Positions 53,270 to 63,592 of a stretch of 64,000 nucleotides of DNA are shown here, in pieces. The position numbers and the translations under genes are program-made. The notes below the pieces were generated by a model. The model was not told the origin of the DNA and did not search any database. It worked only from the letters and a program-made list of their open reading frames with translations. Each line of letters starts with the position of its first letter. Within the stretch, counting starts at the first letter, position 1. Source of the DNA: Ascarosepion bandense (taxonomy: Eukaryota; Mollusca; Cephalopoda; Sepiida; Sepiidae); NCBI GenBank assembly GCA_037127315.1, contig JBBBDQ010000399.1, positions 92,501-156,500 of the forward strand, given 5' to 3'.

Positions 53270-54034
53270 TTTCTAAGGAACATATCTGTTGTGTCAGAAC
53301 TTTTTAAAGTTCTTTCGTTAGTTTGTGTGTGTTGTATTTATGTAAATAATAGAGCCAAAGTTAATGGATTTTATCTATTTCTGGATATTTCCATTTGTAT
53401 GTTTTTTTTTCAGTGCACATTCAACCTCCTCTTCTGTGATTCTTACCCATATTTGTTCTGGTTTATTCTTCATCCATTCTACCCCAAGCGTAATCTAATC
53501 TTTTTAATGTTCAGGTTTTTGCGAAACTGTATAAACGCTTCCACTGTTTATCGTGGGGTGGTTTTCACTTCAGTTTTTGTTTGCTTATTTCTTTCTAAAA
53601 GTTCTTCACATCTTGTTCTAGCTGTAGGATTTTTTTATAATTTTTCAAAATGTCTGATTAAATGGACCTTCAGTTGTATTGTTAGATATATTTTTTCTTA
53701 AGCTGATAGGATATCATTTTCATTCCTAGTTTTATATTCTCATTTGACGCTTCTGAATTTTCTTGTTTGTTTGGGCATGATTTTCAGTTCTCATTTTGTT
53801 ACCACGAGGTCTAAAAGTTCACCCAAAGCTGCCAAGCACATTATGTAATGATCTTTTACAGATAAGGCTCTGAAGCCGGTGGTGTATCGTTCACGACGTT
53901 AAATTTCTGGTTGTCTTACGGTGTTTTCCACCCTCCTAGATGTGTTGCTAAGTGTCAGGGGTGCGACTGGAATTCAAAAAGAAATAATTCGGAAAGAGAA
54001 AATGGGAAAAGAAACTATTCAAGGAAAAAAAAAA
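53270..54034 (-). mobile_element. LINE-D copy F: 5' end with internal deletion
   Basis: The minus strand retains the 5' leader (54034-53850, with 'tttttgaattccagtcgcac' and 'tctgtaaaagatcattac'), the start of the coding region ('ctttgggtgaacttttagac'), then a deletion to the region before RT ('RMDEEQTRTNMG'-like, equal to 4420-4600 of copy A: 'aataaaccagaacaaatatg', 'agaggaggttgaatgtgcac'). It stops at about 53270. Its 5' end lies exactly where the neighbouring minisatellite unit would have its TTA tract. The T-rich plus-strand frame at 53291-53701 is only its antisense. Confidence 0.75.
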
Positions 54035-54035
54035 C

Positions 54036-54441
54036 ATTGCTTCGAGTGTTCTCTTCTTCTTTCTGCTTCTTCTTCCTCTTTGTCACTACACTCTCATTAA
54101 TATTATCGCAGTCGATGTTCACTTCTTCACTGAACTTTTCTACCCTGCAAATTCACCTTCATTATTATTATTATTATTATTATTACTTCAGGTGTTCTCT
54201 TCTTCATGCAGCTGTTTTTTTTTATGTCAATTCACCCTCATTAATATTATCACAGTCGATATTCCCTCCTTTCTTCCAGGCAAATTCACCTCCATTCTTC
54301 TTCTTCTTATTAATATTATTATTATTGCTTCACGTGTTCTCTTCTTGCTTCTGCTTCCTCTGTGTCACTTCACCCTCATTAATATTATCTCACTCAATAT
54401 TCTCTTTTTTCTTCAACTTCTTCTTCCCTGCGAATTCTCCT

Positions 54442-54485
<44 letters not shown>

Positions 54486-54724
54486 GCTTCGAGTGTTCTC
54501 TTTTTTTTCTCTTGCTTCTTCTTCCTCTCTGTCACTTCAACCTCATTAATATTATCGCAGTCGATTTTCTCTTCTTCCTTCTTCCCGGCAAATTCACCTC
54601 CATTATTATTGTTATTATTATTATTGTTATTATTATTAATATTGCTGCCGATGTACTTTTGTCCTTCTGTTCCTTCTTCGTCTCTGCCTCTTTACTAGTT
54701 TTCTTTATGCATATTCTTCCTCTC

Positions 54725-54777
<53 letters not shown>

Positions 54778-54835
54778 ATTTCTCCCTCATTTTATTGTTA
54801 TGTTACCTTTTTTTATTTCTTCTGATCTGACGCAA

Positions 54836-54875
<40 letters not shown>

Positions 54876-54988
54876 GCTTCGGGTGTTCTCTTTTTTCTCC
54901 TGCTTCTTCTTCCTCTCTGTCACTTCACCCCCATTAATGTTATCGCACTCGATTTTCTCTTCTTCTTTCTTCCCGGCAAATTCACCTC

Positions 54989-55028
<40 letters not shown>

Positions 55029-55215
55029 TCTGCCGATGTACTTTTTCCCATATATTTCTTCTTCGTTTCTGCCTATTTACTAGTTTTCTTTATGCATATT
55101 CTTCCTCTCTCTCTCTCTCTCTCTCACTCTCTCTCTCTCTCTTCACTTCTCCCTCATTTTATTATTATGTTGCCATATTTTATTTCTTCTGATCTGACAC
55201 AACATTATTATTATT
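54036..55215. repeat. TTA-minisatellite array with higher-order structure
   Basis: Units starting 'gcttcgagtgttctcttctt' begin at 54036, 54186, 54328, 54484 and 54875. Each contains 'cctcattaatattatc', a 'gcaaattcacctcc' block and a (TTA)n tract (for example 54446-54483, 54990-55027). The last two are extended by 'ctgccgatgtactttt', 'ctagttttctttatgcat', a (CT)n tract (54719-54775, 55101-55145) and 'cttctgatctgac', giving a higher-order period of about 391 bp. The long open frames here are translated repeat. Confidence 0.9.
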
Positions 55216-55785
55216 ATTGTTGTTGTTGTTGTGGTTGTTACTTATGTATCTGTTTTACAGCGTTGATCGCTGCCTGTATTTCTTACTTCTGTTTTATTCT
55301 AACCACAACACAAAGACTGTTTGCCAAGTCTTTTTCCTCTCGACCAGATGTTTTTGTTATATCCGTCTAAACACCAGACATTATGTCTTTTTTCTCGTTT
55401 ATTTTGACATATGCCATGAATATTTACCGCTGTCTTTGTGCCGTGTATTACCCTTTATCGACAACTTTTTCTGTGTTTCAAATTCGAATGCATTCATATT
55501 TTGTGATGTAACTCTTCAAAATACTATAAATTTTTCTACGTGAGAATTCTGCAATAACTTTGGATAATATTTCACAACTTCCTTTTCTTTTTCACCTGCT
55601 CACTTATTATGACTTTATAAGTCAAAATAATGAAGAAAGAAAGGAATAAAATTAAATGGTAATAAAACACAATCAGTCCTCCCTTAATAACATAACAAAC
55701 CTTCGTCCCACGACCAGCTTTATCTCTCATAAAATAAAGAAAAATAAAATGAATAAATAAAGTAAAAATTAGGAGAGTTTTGTAA
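55216..55785. other. Unassigned DNA
   Basis: Starts with (TTG)n (55216-55240). No coding signal or known repeat. Confidence 0.5.
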
Positions 55786-56823
55786 TTTGCTTGAAGCATT
55801 GTGTATATTACGTGCATGGGTCCTGTCTTGAAGGTTATCACAATGCGTTTAGTAAAATAAAGGAAGGTAAAAGTGCTGATTGAAGGCGCGGAAAGGAAAC
55901 TGCAAAACCTCCTACAGAAGGTATCGGTGGAGAGTGACAAAAAGGACTACAAATAAACTTTAAGAAAACCCAATGCATTTTCATCAGCAAAAGGTGCAAC
56001 CCAAAATGCCAAATACAGGAAATACAGGTGGGGGATACCAGAATCAAGCAAGTACAAAAATTTAACTACGCAGGAAGTGTTCTAACAGGAGATGGAAAAT
56101 GCGACAAAGAGATCCGAAGGCGAATTGGCATGGCAAAGGACGCGTTCCAGAACCTGAGTAATGTACTAACACACAGGAAAATTTCCCTAGAAACAAAGAA
56201 AAGAGTGCTGGATTGTTATGTGATGTCAGTTCTTTAATACAGCAGTGAATGCTGGACAATATCATCGAAAATGAGGACAAAACTTGAAGCAGTGGAAATG
56301 TGGTTCAACAGCAAGATGCTGCGGATATCGTGGACTGAGCATGCAAGCAACGATGAGGTGTTGGAGAGAATGACAACAAAAAGAAAATTAATACTGAGCA
56401 TCAGGAAGAGACAACTGAAGTTCCTTGGAAACGCAATGAGGAAGGAGAGCTTGGAGAACCTGATACTGACTGGCCAGATAGAAGGAAAGAGAGACAGAGG
56501 AAAGCAGCGGATAACATATTTGCAGGGTCTGATCAGCTGGATGACGGAACGGGGGTTGCCAGGAGTAACTAAGAGCCACAAGGGATAGGGAGACGTGGAG
56601 AACCATGATCGCCTACGTCCTGAAGGGACAGGGCACATCGAAGAAGAAGAAGAAGAAGAAGAAGAAGAAAGAAGGTGTTGGGTATTAAGTATTTATTATT
56701 CATTAATATTTCGAGATCAAAATCTCATCTTCATAATAACAGGAGAGCTTGTTTTCATGTCTGCTCGTAGACCGTTTCTTTCAATGAACGGTCATCCTTC
56801 GCTGCTACTGCTGTCGTTAATTG

Positions 56824-56871
<48 letters not shown>

Positions 56872-57300
56872 CTCTAAGTGTGTTTGAGCATGTATTTGTG
56901 TGTTTACAGTTTATGTATGTGTGCGTTGACCATAGTAGTATATGACTTTTCCGCATGTTTGTTAAAGTGACAGAAGGTGCCGTCTTACGATCTGATGATA
57001 TCTGCTTTAATTCATGGTTTATATATGTGCGCGACGTTGACCAATAGCATGATTTGGCATTTTTGCACCTCTGTTAGAGTCGTAGTGGACGTCGATTTAA
57101 GACTTGGTGTTATATCTATTTGCTTTAATTGGAGGCGTGTTTATTGCTACATTTTTTCTTCTCCGGTATTCGTTCTCGTGTGTTCTTGTGTGTGCATGTG
57201 CGTGAGTGTGTCGTGTGTGTGTGTGTTTATGTGCGTATATTTTTTGCTTTTTTTTCTACTTCTGTGTCCATTTTATATATATATATATATATATACACAG
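55786..57300 (+). repeat. R-repeat copy 1, interrupted by LINE-B
   Basis: 55786-55871 plus 56674-57295 align in order with 60289-60930: 'agttttgtaatttgcttgaa', 'atcacaatgcgtttagtaaa', 'tgttgggtatta', 'aggagagcttgttttc', (TG)n (56824-56869), 'tgctttaattggaggcgtgt' and 'gtgtgcatgtgcgtgagtgt'. A LINE-B sits between 55872 and 56673, and another LINE-B begins at 57301 after an (AT)n tract (57272-57294). Confidence 0.85.
55872..56673 (+). mobile_element. LINE-B copy 11: clean insertion with GAA tail
   Basis: Begins in the RT thumb ('KLQNLLQKVSVESDKKD'), continues 'RIKQVQKFNYAGSVLTGDGK', 'CDKEIRRRIGMAKDAFQNLS', 'ETKKRVLDCYVMSVL', then 'LEAVEMWFNSKMLRISWTEH', 'RKRQLKFLGNAMRKESLENL', 'ILTGQIEGKRDRGKQRITYL' (56271-56588). 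It ends with the stem-loop 'gtcctgaagggacaggg' and (GAA)n at 56640-56669. Flanking 'gtaaaag' and 'aaagaag' fit a short target duplication in the R-repeat. Few frameshifts, so it is relatively young. Confidence 0.85.
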
Positions 57301-57760
57301 AACAATTTCGCTGGAAACAAAGAAAAGAGTACTGGATTGCTATGTGATGTCAGTTCTTTAATATGGCATTGACTGCTGTACAATATCATCGATGAAGCGG
57401 CTGAAATGTAGTTCTACAGAAGGATGTTGCGGATATCAGAGACCGAGCATATGAGCAATGATTAAGTTTTGGAAATGATGGAAACGAAAAAGAAATTAAT
57501 ACTGGGCATCAGGGAGAGAGAGCTAAAGTTCATGGGACATGCAATAAGGAAGGAGGGCTTGGAGAAGCTGATACTAACAGGCCAGATAGAAGGGAAAAGA
57601 GACAGGGGAAGCATATTTGAAGGGCCTGAGCAGATGGAGGAGAGAATGGAGTTTGTGTGGTGTAACAGGAGAAAGCATGCTAAGAGCCACTAAGGACAGA
57701 GAGACGTGGAGAACCATGATCACTTACGTCCTGAAAGGACAAGGTATATAGAAAAGGTTT
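57301..57760 (+). mobile_element. LINE-B copy 12
   Basis: 'caatttcgctggaaacaaag' through 'KKLILGIRERELKFMGHAIR', 'KEGLEKLILTGQIEGKRDRG' and 'SIFEGPEQMEERMEFVW' to 'ttacgtcctgaaaggacaag' and 'gtatatagaaaagg'. Short deletions interrupt the frame. It truncates or replaces the end of R-repeat copy 1. Confidence 0.8.
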
Positions 57761-58075
57761 GAATGATACTTTTTTTTATTATTTGTAATCAAAACTGGAT
57801 CCTTTATCACAATCGTAAACAATCGTCTTAGGGGTTAATCAAAACGAAGAAGCCCTAACATTTTCCTAAACCGAAATTGGAGCATGGGGGTACCATAGAT
57901 AGCACATTAGACTTAGGAATCGAAGAGCAGAGTTCGAATTCTAGTCGAGTTCATTACATTTATACTGATAACAATGGGAAAGATACGGATTTATCTCTCC
58001 TTCCCCAAGCTTTGGGTTAATAGCAAGAGACTGGGTTTTATAGCCTTGAGTGAAACCGGTTTAGGAGAATGAAAA
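57761..58075 (+). mobile_element. Diverged SINE-1-like copy
   Basis: 57890-58070 has 'gggggtaccatagatagcac' (A-box-like), 'cgaagagcagagttcgaatt' (B-box-like), 'gggaaagatacggattta' and 'gactgggttttatagccttg'. The body order is SINE-1 but the head differs, like 44591-44720. 57761-57889 is unassigned. Confidence 0.65.
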
Positions 58076-58610
58076 ATCTGAGTTCATAACCAGCTTGGAA
58101 TTTGCGTAGGGCCAGCACCTACCTGTAAAAAGCCAAGTTACAGAAGCATCACCGACAACGAACCAGCCCAGAACATAGTACAATAGCGAGGGGTCATTAA
58201 TAGCCTATACAATGAGCTAAGAGAGAAACTGAATAACGAAGAACATGGTAAATGTCGAGTGATCCACCAGTCCAACTTTTTGCAATTTAAGCAGAACATT
58301 ACTATCGATCTTAAATGCCAGCAACTGAATAAAATTCACATTTAGCTTGGCAAAATGCAATCAGCACTTCTTAATCAACGAAACCCAATTCTGCTTCGAG
58401 ACAATTTTCGATCACATATGGCCAGGATGACACCTGATGCTCATCAACTCAACCATATTCCTTTTAATCTCTTTCTGACTCAATACAATATTGTAAGCAT
58501 TTAAAAAAAAAAAGATATTAATTCAAAAGAGGTTTTTTTTAAAAATAAGCTGCAGGAAAGATACGATCCAAACATTTAATGTTTTAACATGAAAATCTTG
58601 TAACTCGATG
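58076..58610. other. Unassigned DNA
   Basis: No gene or repeat recognised; 58500-58560 is A-rich. Confidence 0.5.
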
Positions 58611-58617
58611 ATATATA

Positions 58618-58885
58618 TATATATATTGTCATTCGCGGACAATCCTCTTTCGATGTGTCACGGCTTATCAGTACTGTTAAACATTTGATTGCTTTTAGAA
58701 AGCATTAATAACTCGACCGAATAGGCATTAGTCGACGATTCTATCTCATTGTGTTTACACGATTTAAACACACGCCAGTAGCCGAGAGTGTTCAAAATTA
58801 ATTACTGAATGGAGGATGTGTAAATGCGTGAGTAGCTACTGTGTTTAAACTCTACTATTTCTCCATAGTGCTCAATCAATACAGC

Positions 58886-58926
<41 letters not shown>
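58618..58926 (-). mobile_element. SINE-2 copy, diverged, between AT tracts
   Basis: Minus strand: 'gtactgataagccgtgacac' and 'gattgtccgcgaatgacaat' match the SINE-2 3' module at 37578-37624. The head region near 58720-58740 is 'tagaatcgtcgactaatgcc'. 58745-58890 resembles the outer part of the first copy ('aacacacgccagtagccgag'). (AT)n tracts lie at 58611-58625 and 58890-58926. Confidence 0.6.
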
Positions 58927-58927
<1 letters not shown>

Positions 58928-58928
<1 letters not shown>

Positions 58929-59840
58929 TAGCAGTATAGCCGGCGTTGCTCGTTTTTTTTTTTTTTAGTGGTTATGTTGAAATTATAAGGTTAAGTAGTT
59001 ATTGAAAAATCTCCGATATTAGGTTCGTAAATTAAAAAAATGTGAGGCAAGTGGATTTTGTTGCATTTGAAAAACGGGATTCATCCTTGGTCAAATTTGC
59101 CAATGAACTGGAATGATGTATGTACAATTGGAAGAACGGGGGCGGGCGGGCGTTACTGTAATGGGATAAGATAACGTTGTGACGCAGAAGAAATGGGTGC
59201 ATTGTCCCTGCAACGGCGGATGGATTGGCACCTTATAGAAAAGGTGAAAATGTTATAGCATATCATAAGGTAGTAATTAGATAAGAGACCCAATTTTTGT
59301 TGGAACACAACTGAGCGTTTCAGCAAAAGAAAACCGATCGCACAAATCAAAATTTTCAAATAATTTTTGCCGAACCCTGTGTGTCAATTGAAATTCTTGT
59401 TTGCACATCAAGACATTAGACTTTGATCTACCAGCGACTCGATTTTGGTTGTGTTTGAGTAAAGCGTCTTGGAGAAATACATAAAAGTGCGCACAAGATC
59501 ACCCGAAATTGTGTTTGTCGTTGATTTTTGACGAACCTGTACATTGATTCGAGTGTTTTTTTTTTTTTTTTTTTTTTTTGTTTATCAAAGGTTTCGGTTT
59601 TGGTTGAATTCGCATAAGGCGTTTCGGAAGAGAAGAGTTCGTAAATTCGAAGCGTTTCGGTGATTTCTGCCGTAACCTGTAAATCGATTCGAAAATTTTT
59701 TTCGAACATTAGAGGTTGATGTTATGATTAACAAGTGACCCGATTTAGTTAAAATCGGACCAAAGTTTTCAGATGAGTAGGGTTTGTTGGAATGGATGCA
59801 CATACACACATACACAGACATATCTATTTTTATAGATAGA
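58928..59840 (-). mobile_element. Helitron-like non-autonomous element
   Basis: The minus-strand 3' end reads 'acgagcaacgccggctatac' then 'tgctag', followed by T in an AT tract: a GC-rich short hairpin (GCCGGC) before a CTAG terminus, as in Helitrons. The 5' side, near 59840, is 'tctataaaaatagatatgtc'. The interior has about three degenerate ~150-bp repeats around 'ttgccgaaccctgtgtgtca', 'ttgacgaacctgt' and 'ctgccgtaacctgt', and a T(30) run at 59550-59579. No Rep or helicase is encoded. Confidence 0.55.
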
Positions 59841-60046
59841 TAGAGTGAGGGGGGAGAGGGAGGGAGAGAGAGAGAATGTTGAGTTGTGATAGTTTTGGGT
59901 ACCAAGATTGTTTCTTCTTCAATAGTTTTAATGATAAATAGCAGAGGTATTTTTTTGTTTTGTTTTTTTATCGTAAAGTGCTCGATATCGGAAGGGATGA
60001 AACGTTGAAAGTTTTAGTGCCAAAAATTTTCTACGTTAACTATATA

Positions 60047-60565
60047 CACTACCGGCCATAATTATTAGGCGACCCCAGTGTTTTTTATAGAAATGATATA
60101 TTTCAGAATATTACTAAGTGGATAATTCTGAATGAAAATAGAATGGTTCTTTTGTTATTATTACTTTGCAAAATTTTATAAGGCATAGAAGCAAAGATGA
60201 ACACGTCCAAATCCCCCTAAATTTTCTTCATTATTTCATTGATGAAACTGCAATATAGGTAATTATTAAATATTTATAAATTCAGAAAGTTTTGTAATTT
60301 GCTTGAAGCATTGTGTGTAATAGGTGTATGGTTAGATATTGAATGCTATCACAATGCGTTTAGTAAAATGAAGGAAGGTAAAGAAGCTGTTGGGTATTAC
60401 CTATTTATCATTTATATTTTAAGATCACAATCTGATCTTCTGAATGTTAGGAGAGCTTGTTTTCGAGTTCCGTGCCTTTCAACGAATGGTCATTCTTTGC
60501 TGCTACTTCTGTCTTTAATTGTCGTAAGTGTGTGTGTGTTAGAGCATGTATGTATGTGCGTTTAT

Positions 60566-60645
<80 letters not shown>

Positions 60646-61171
60646 ATTGATAGTTGGAGCTGTTTTAAGGTCTTATATCAGTCTGCTTTCATTTGTGGTT
60701 TATCAAAGTATGCGTTGACCTAACCGATATTTCTCCTTTTGCCAAAGTGGTGAAGGGCTTCGTTTTATGACCAGGTGTTATATCTATCTGCTTTAATTGG
60801 GAGCGTGTTTATTGCTACAATTAGTTTCCGTCTTGTATTCGTTCCCGTGTGTTCTCGTGTGTGCATGTGCGTGAGTGTGTCATGTGTGTGTCTTTATGTG
60901 CTTATACTTCTTGTATTTTATATTAATGTATAATAAATAGGTAATATCCAACAACTTCTTTACCTTACTTTATTTTACTAAACGCATTGTGATAGCCTTC
61001 AAGACCTAATCATACACCTATTTACAAATTCAGTTGATGCACATGTTATTGTGCAGTATTAATTAAAGAACGACTATATTTTCATTTACAGTTGTTCACT
61101 TGGCAATAAATACTAAAAAGTAGTACGAAATACATCATTTTTTTAAACAATTATAATTATGGCCGGTAGTA
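60047..61171. mobile_element. Long-TIR MITE containing R-repeat copy 2
   Basis: Termini 'cactaccggccataattat' at 60047 and its complement ending at 61171, next to TA dinucleotides, define a Tc1/mariner-type non-autonomous element. The arms stay similar further in ('gaatgaaaatagaatggttc' against 'gtaaatgaaaatatagtcgt' on the other strand). The interior holds R-repeat copy 2 (60289-61035), whose own ends are inverted repeats around 'atcacaatgcgtttagtaaa' (60348 and, reversed, 60975). It carries (AT)n at 60569-60604 and (TG)n at 60605-60645. Confidence 0.8.
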
Positions 61172-61193
61172 TAGATAGATAGATAGATAGATA

Positions 61194-62736
61194 GACTCCT
61201 GATCAAAATTTTAAGACCACTTAAAAATCTTTAAAAAGAAATACTTTTTTTACGGATAGATTTTAAACTCCTCCCACTTAAGGTTACCAATATTACAATC
61301 TAAAAGGTTATGGAAAAAAAAAGATATATTCCAAACATTTTATTTAGAAATTTACCTTTTTATAAAATGAGGCGATTTACACACGATCAGAATTGTAAGA
61401 CCAGAGACAAAAAATCTACGAAATTGTACAAAATGTCTATGAAAATATTGAACAAACAAAGTTAATAATGAAGTCTACCTCCACTGCTTTTGATGACTAA
61501 AAATAAGCGTTTCCATTAAGGTGAGGGGATGTCGCTCCAGCTTCTAAAGATGGCTTCACAAAGTTCATTTTTTGTTGAATATTTTTTGCCATTTCGATAA
61601 ACATCTCTTGTCATCCATCCCCAAACATTTTCAATTGGGTTCAAGTCCGGTGAACATGCAAGATGTCCCAAGAGATGGACCCATTTTCTTGTTGAAATGT
61701 CAAGGTCCGTCTTGCAGCGTGGATTGCAGCATTATCCTGTCGGAATAACCATCCATCCCCACACAAACGATGGCCCTCCGTCATCAAAGATGCGTTTTGT
61801 ATCATGTTAACACAACCAGCCGCTCTCTCACAACCCTGCATTACCTGGAGCTCTATCGTCCCTCTGTAAGGAAAGGCACCCCATACCATTAGGGACCCTC
61901 CACCACTATGGCGTGTGGAGAAAATTTCAGGAGGCATGTTTTTGTTATACCGATATCGTTGGAAGACATCAGGACCATCGAGATTGAATTTTTTCTCATC
62001 AGAAAACAGGACTTTCTTTCACTTCTCAACGTCCCATGTTGTGTATTCACGACCAAACTTTAAGCGGCCCAACTTGTGACGTGGAACCAGCCGAGGAATT
62101 TGTTTACGCTTTTTAATTACCATACCTTTTTGTCTTAAGTGTCGTCTGATGGTTACGGGACTGCAATCAGCATCTGTGACTACCTTAATTTGACTAGAAG
62201 AAAGTCCCCCGTCTTTCATAACAACCCGTCTTATTCTCCTACTCAATGCAGGAGAATTTTTTTTTTTGGTGGGGGGCTACCTGAGCATTTTGCTTTTCCA
62301 TAATTCTCACTGTTCTTTAGAAAGTTGCAAATCAGTTTTACTGCGATTTACCTTAGCTGCGATTGCCCGCTGTGACAAACCTTGCTTATGGAATTCTAGA
62401 ATTCAAGAACGCTCAACTTTGGTAAGTTTGCTTGCTTTAGGGATGGTAACACCTTTACGCAGTGATTGCTAATCTCTAACTGAACTAAAAACATTGGAAT
62501 TGCCATAGAGCTAACAATTTATACCCCTGGTCTTATAATTTTGATCATGTGTAAATCGCTTCATTTTATAAAAATGTAAATTTCTAAATAAAATGTTTGG
62601 AATGTAGCTTTTTGTTTCCATAACGTTTTAGATTGTAGTAATGGTAACCTTAAGTGGTAGGAGTTTAAAATCTATCAGTAAAAAAAAATTTCTTTTTAAA
62701 AATTTTTGAGTGGTCTTAAATTTTTGATCAGGAGTG
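61194..62736 (-). mobile_element. Tc1-like transposon with ~217-bp inverted repeats
   Basis: Left end 61194 ('gactcctgatcaaaatttta') and right end 62736 (other strand 'cactcctgatcaaaaattta') flanked by TA. The arms, about 61194-61411 and 62520-62736, are roughly 90% identical in reverse complement. An inner copy of the outer motif ('gatcagaattgtaagacca', 61385, and its mate at 62523) gives the IR/DR layout known for Tc1-family elements such as those with two transposase sites per end. Confidence 0.9.
61516..62470 (-). pseudogene. Tc1-like DD34E transposase, frameshifted
   Basis: Cuts and pastes the element. In order: N-terminal helix-turn-helix 'SKLTKVERS' and 'ILEFHKQGLSQRAIAAKVNR' (with stops), second DNA-binding part 'RRVVMKDGGLSSSQIKVVTD', 'SPVTIRRHLRQKGMV' (62246-62019), then '[15 protein letters not shown]' with the first Asp, '[11 protein letters not shown]', '[20 protein letters not shown]' with the second Asp (61937-61641). 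After a frameshift near 61690 comes '[20 protein letters not shown]' with the Glu, 34 residues after the second Asp, and an end at 61516. All three catalytic acids survive but at least three disruptions separate them. Confidence 0.85.
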
Positions 62737-63295
62737 TATATAGTCATCAGTATAGGCTTTAGCACGTTATAAACAATGTAAACAAACGGCATTAACCAGG
62801 AGTGTTCAATTCAGTACTCTTAATATGTATAGATATACTTTTGTGTGTGTGTGTATGTATGTGTGTATGTGTGTGTATGTGCGTGTGTTTTCAGGGTTCC
62901 TGTCTTTGACTGATTTAAACACTGCTTAAATGCATTAATAAATATTCATTCTAAAATTGGACATTACTTTACCAACACATTCATATTATCATATAGATTA
63001 GATTTTTGATGTAAATGTATATTTGATACATTGAAGTTTTGTTAAACGGGAGAGTGAAATCAAATATACATACAATTCCATAAATTAACAATATATTGCT
63101 TGATTAAATTAAATTAAATGGAAAAATATGTTTAAAAAAAGAGTGAATGAACCCGTTTGCGAAGAGGTCTCTTTCTTATATTAGGCATATATGTATATTC
63201 CATTTGGGTTAGCTACATCAATTAGGAAAGGGAGGGGTCTACCTCTTCTCTTCCCCAGCTATGAGTTGAATAACATGAGAATGTATAAAACAAAT
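62737..63295. other. Unassigned DNA
   Basis: Short TG-rich stretch at 62841-62892. Around 63200-63270, 'tacctcttctcttccccagc' and 'tatgagttgaataacatgag' weakly recall a diverged SINE-1 body. No gene seen. Confidence 0.5.
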
Positions 63296-63592
63296 ATTTA
63301 TGTACAATATATGATACGCAGATGATAAAGTGTTGATAGCAGTCACGGAAATGAAGATACAAGATCTCTTACAGAAGATAGCTAAAGATAGCGAGATGAA
63401 AGGATTAAACATTGATAAGAAAACAATTTGCAGGGTGATGTAGTAAATGAGGAGCTCAAAATGACGATTACAAGTTGGGCATACTAAATTCAAGCAGGTG
63501 CAGATATTGAAATACCTATGAAGTGCTCTAGAAAAGGACAGAATGTGCCACATTGAGAACTGAAAGCAATATTGCTATGGGCAACCATGCAT
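63296..63592 (+). mobile_element. LINE-B copy 13: RT palm fragment
   Basis: Reads 'YADDKVLIAVTEMKIQDLLQ' followed by 'KIAKDSEMKGLNIDKKT', i.e. the YADD catalytic motif and the next helix of an RTE-like reverse transcriptase, then degraded 'QVQILKYL' and 'MGNHAF' blocks. It ends where the minus-strand copy 14 tail begins. Confidence 0.7.

Noticed and set aside
53291..53701. 136-codon membrane-protein-like open frame on the plus strand
   Set aside because: It is the antisense of the LINE-D 5' region (copy F); the hydrophobic look comes from T-rich sequence.
53911..54937. Long Ser/Leu-rich open frames of 141-212 codons
   Set aside because: They are translations of the TTA/CT minisatellite array.
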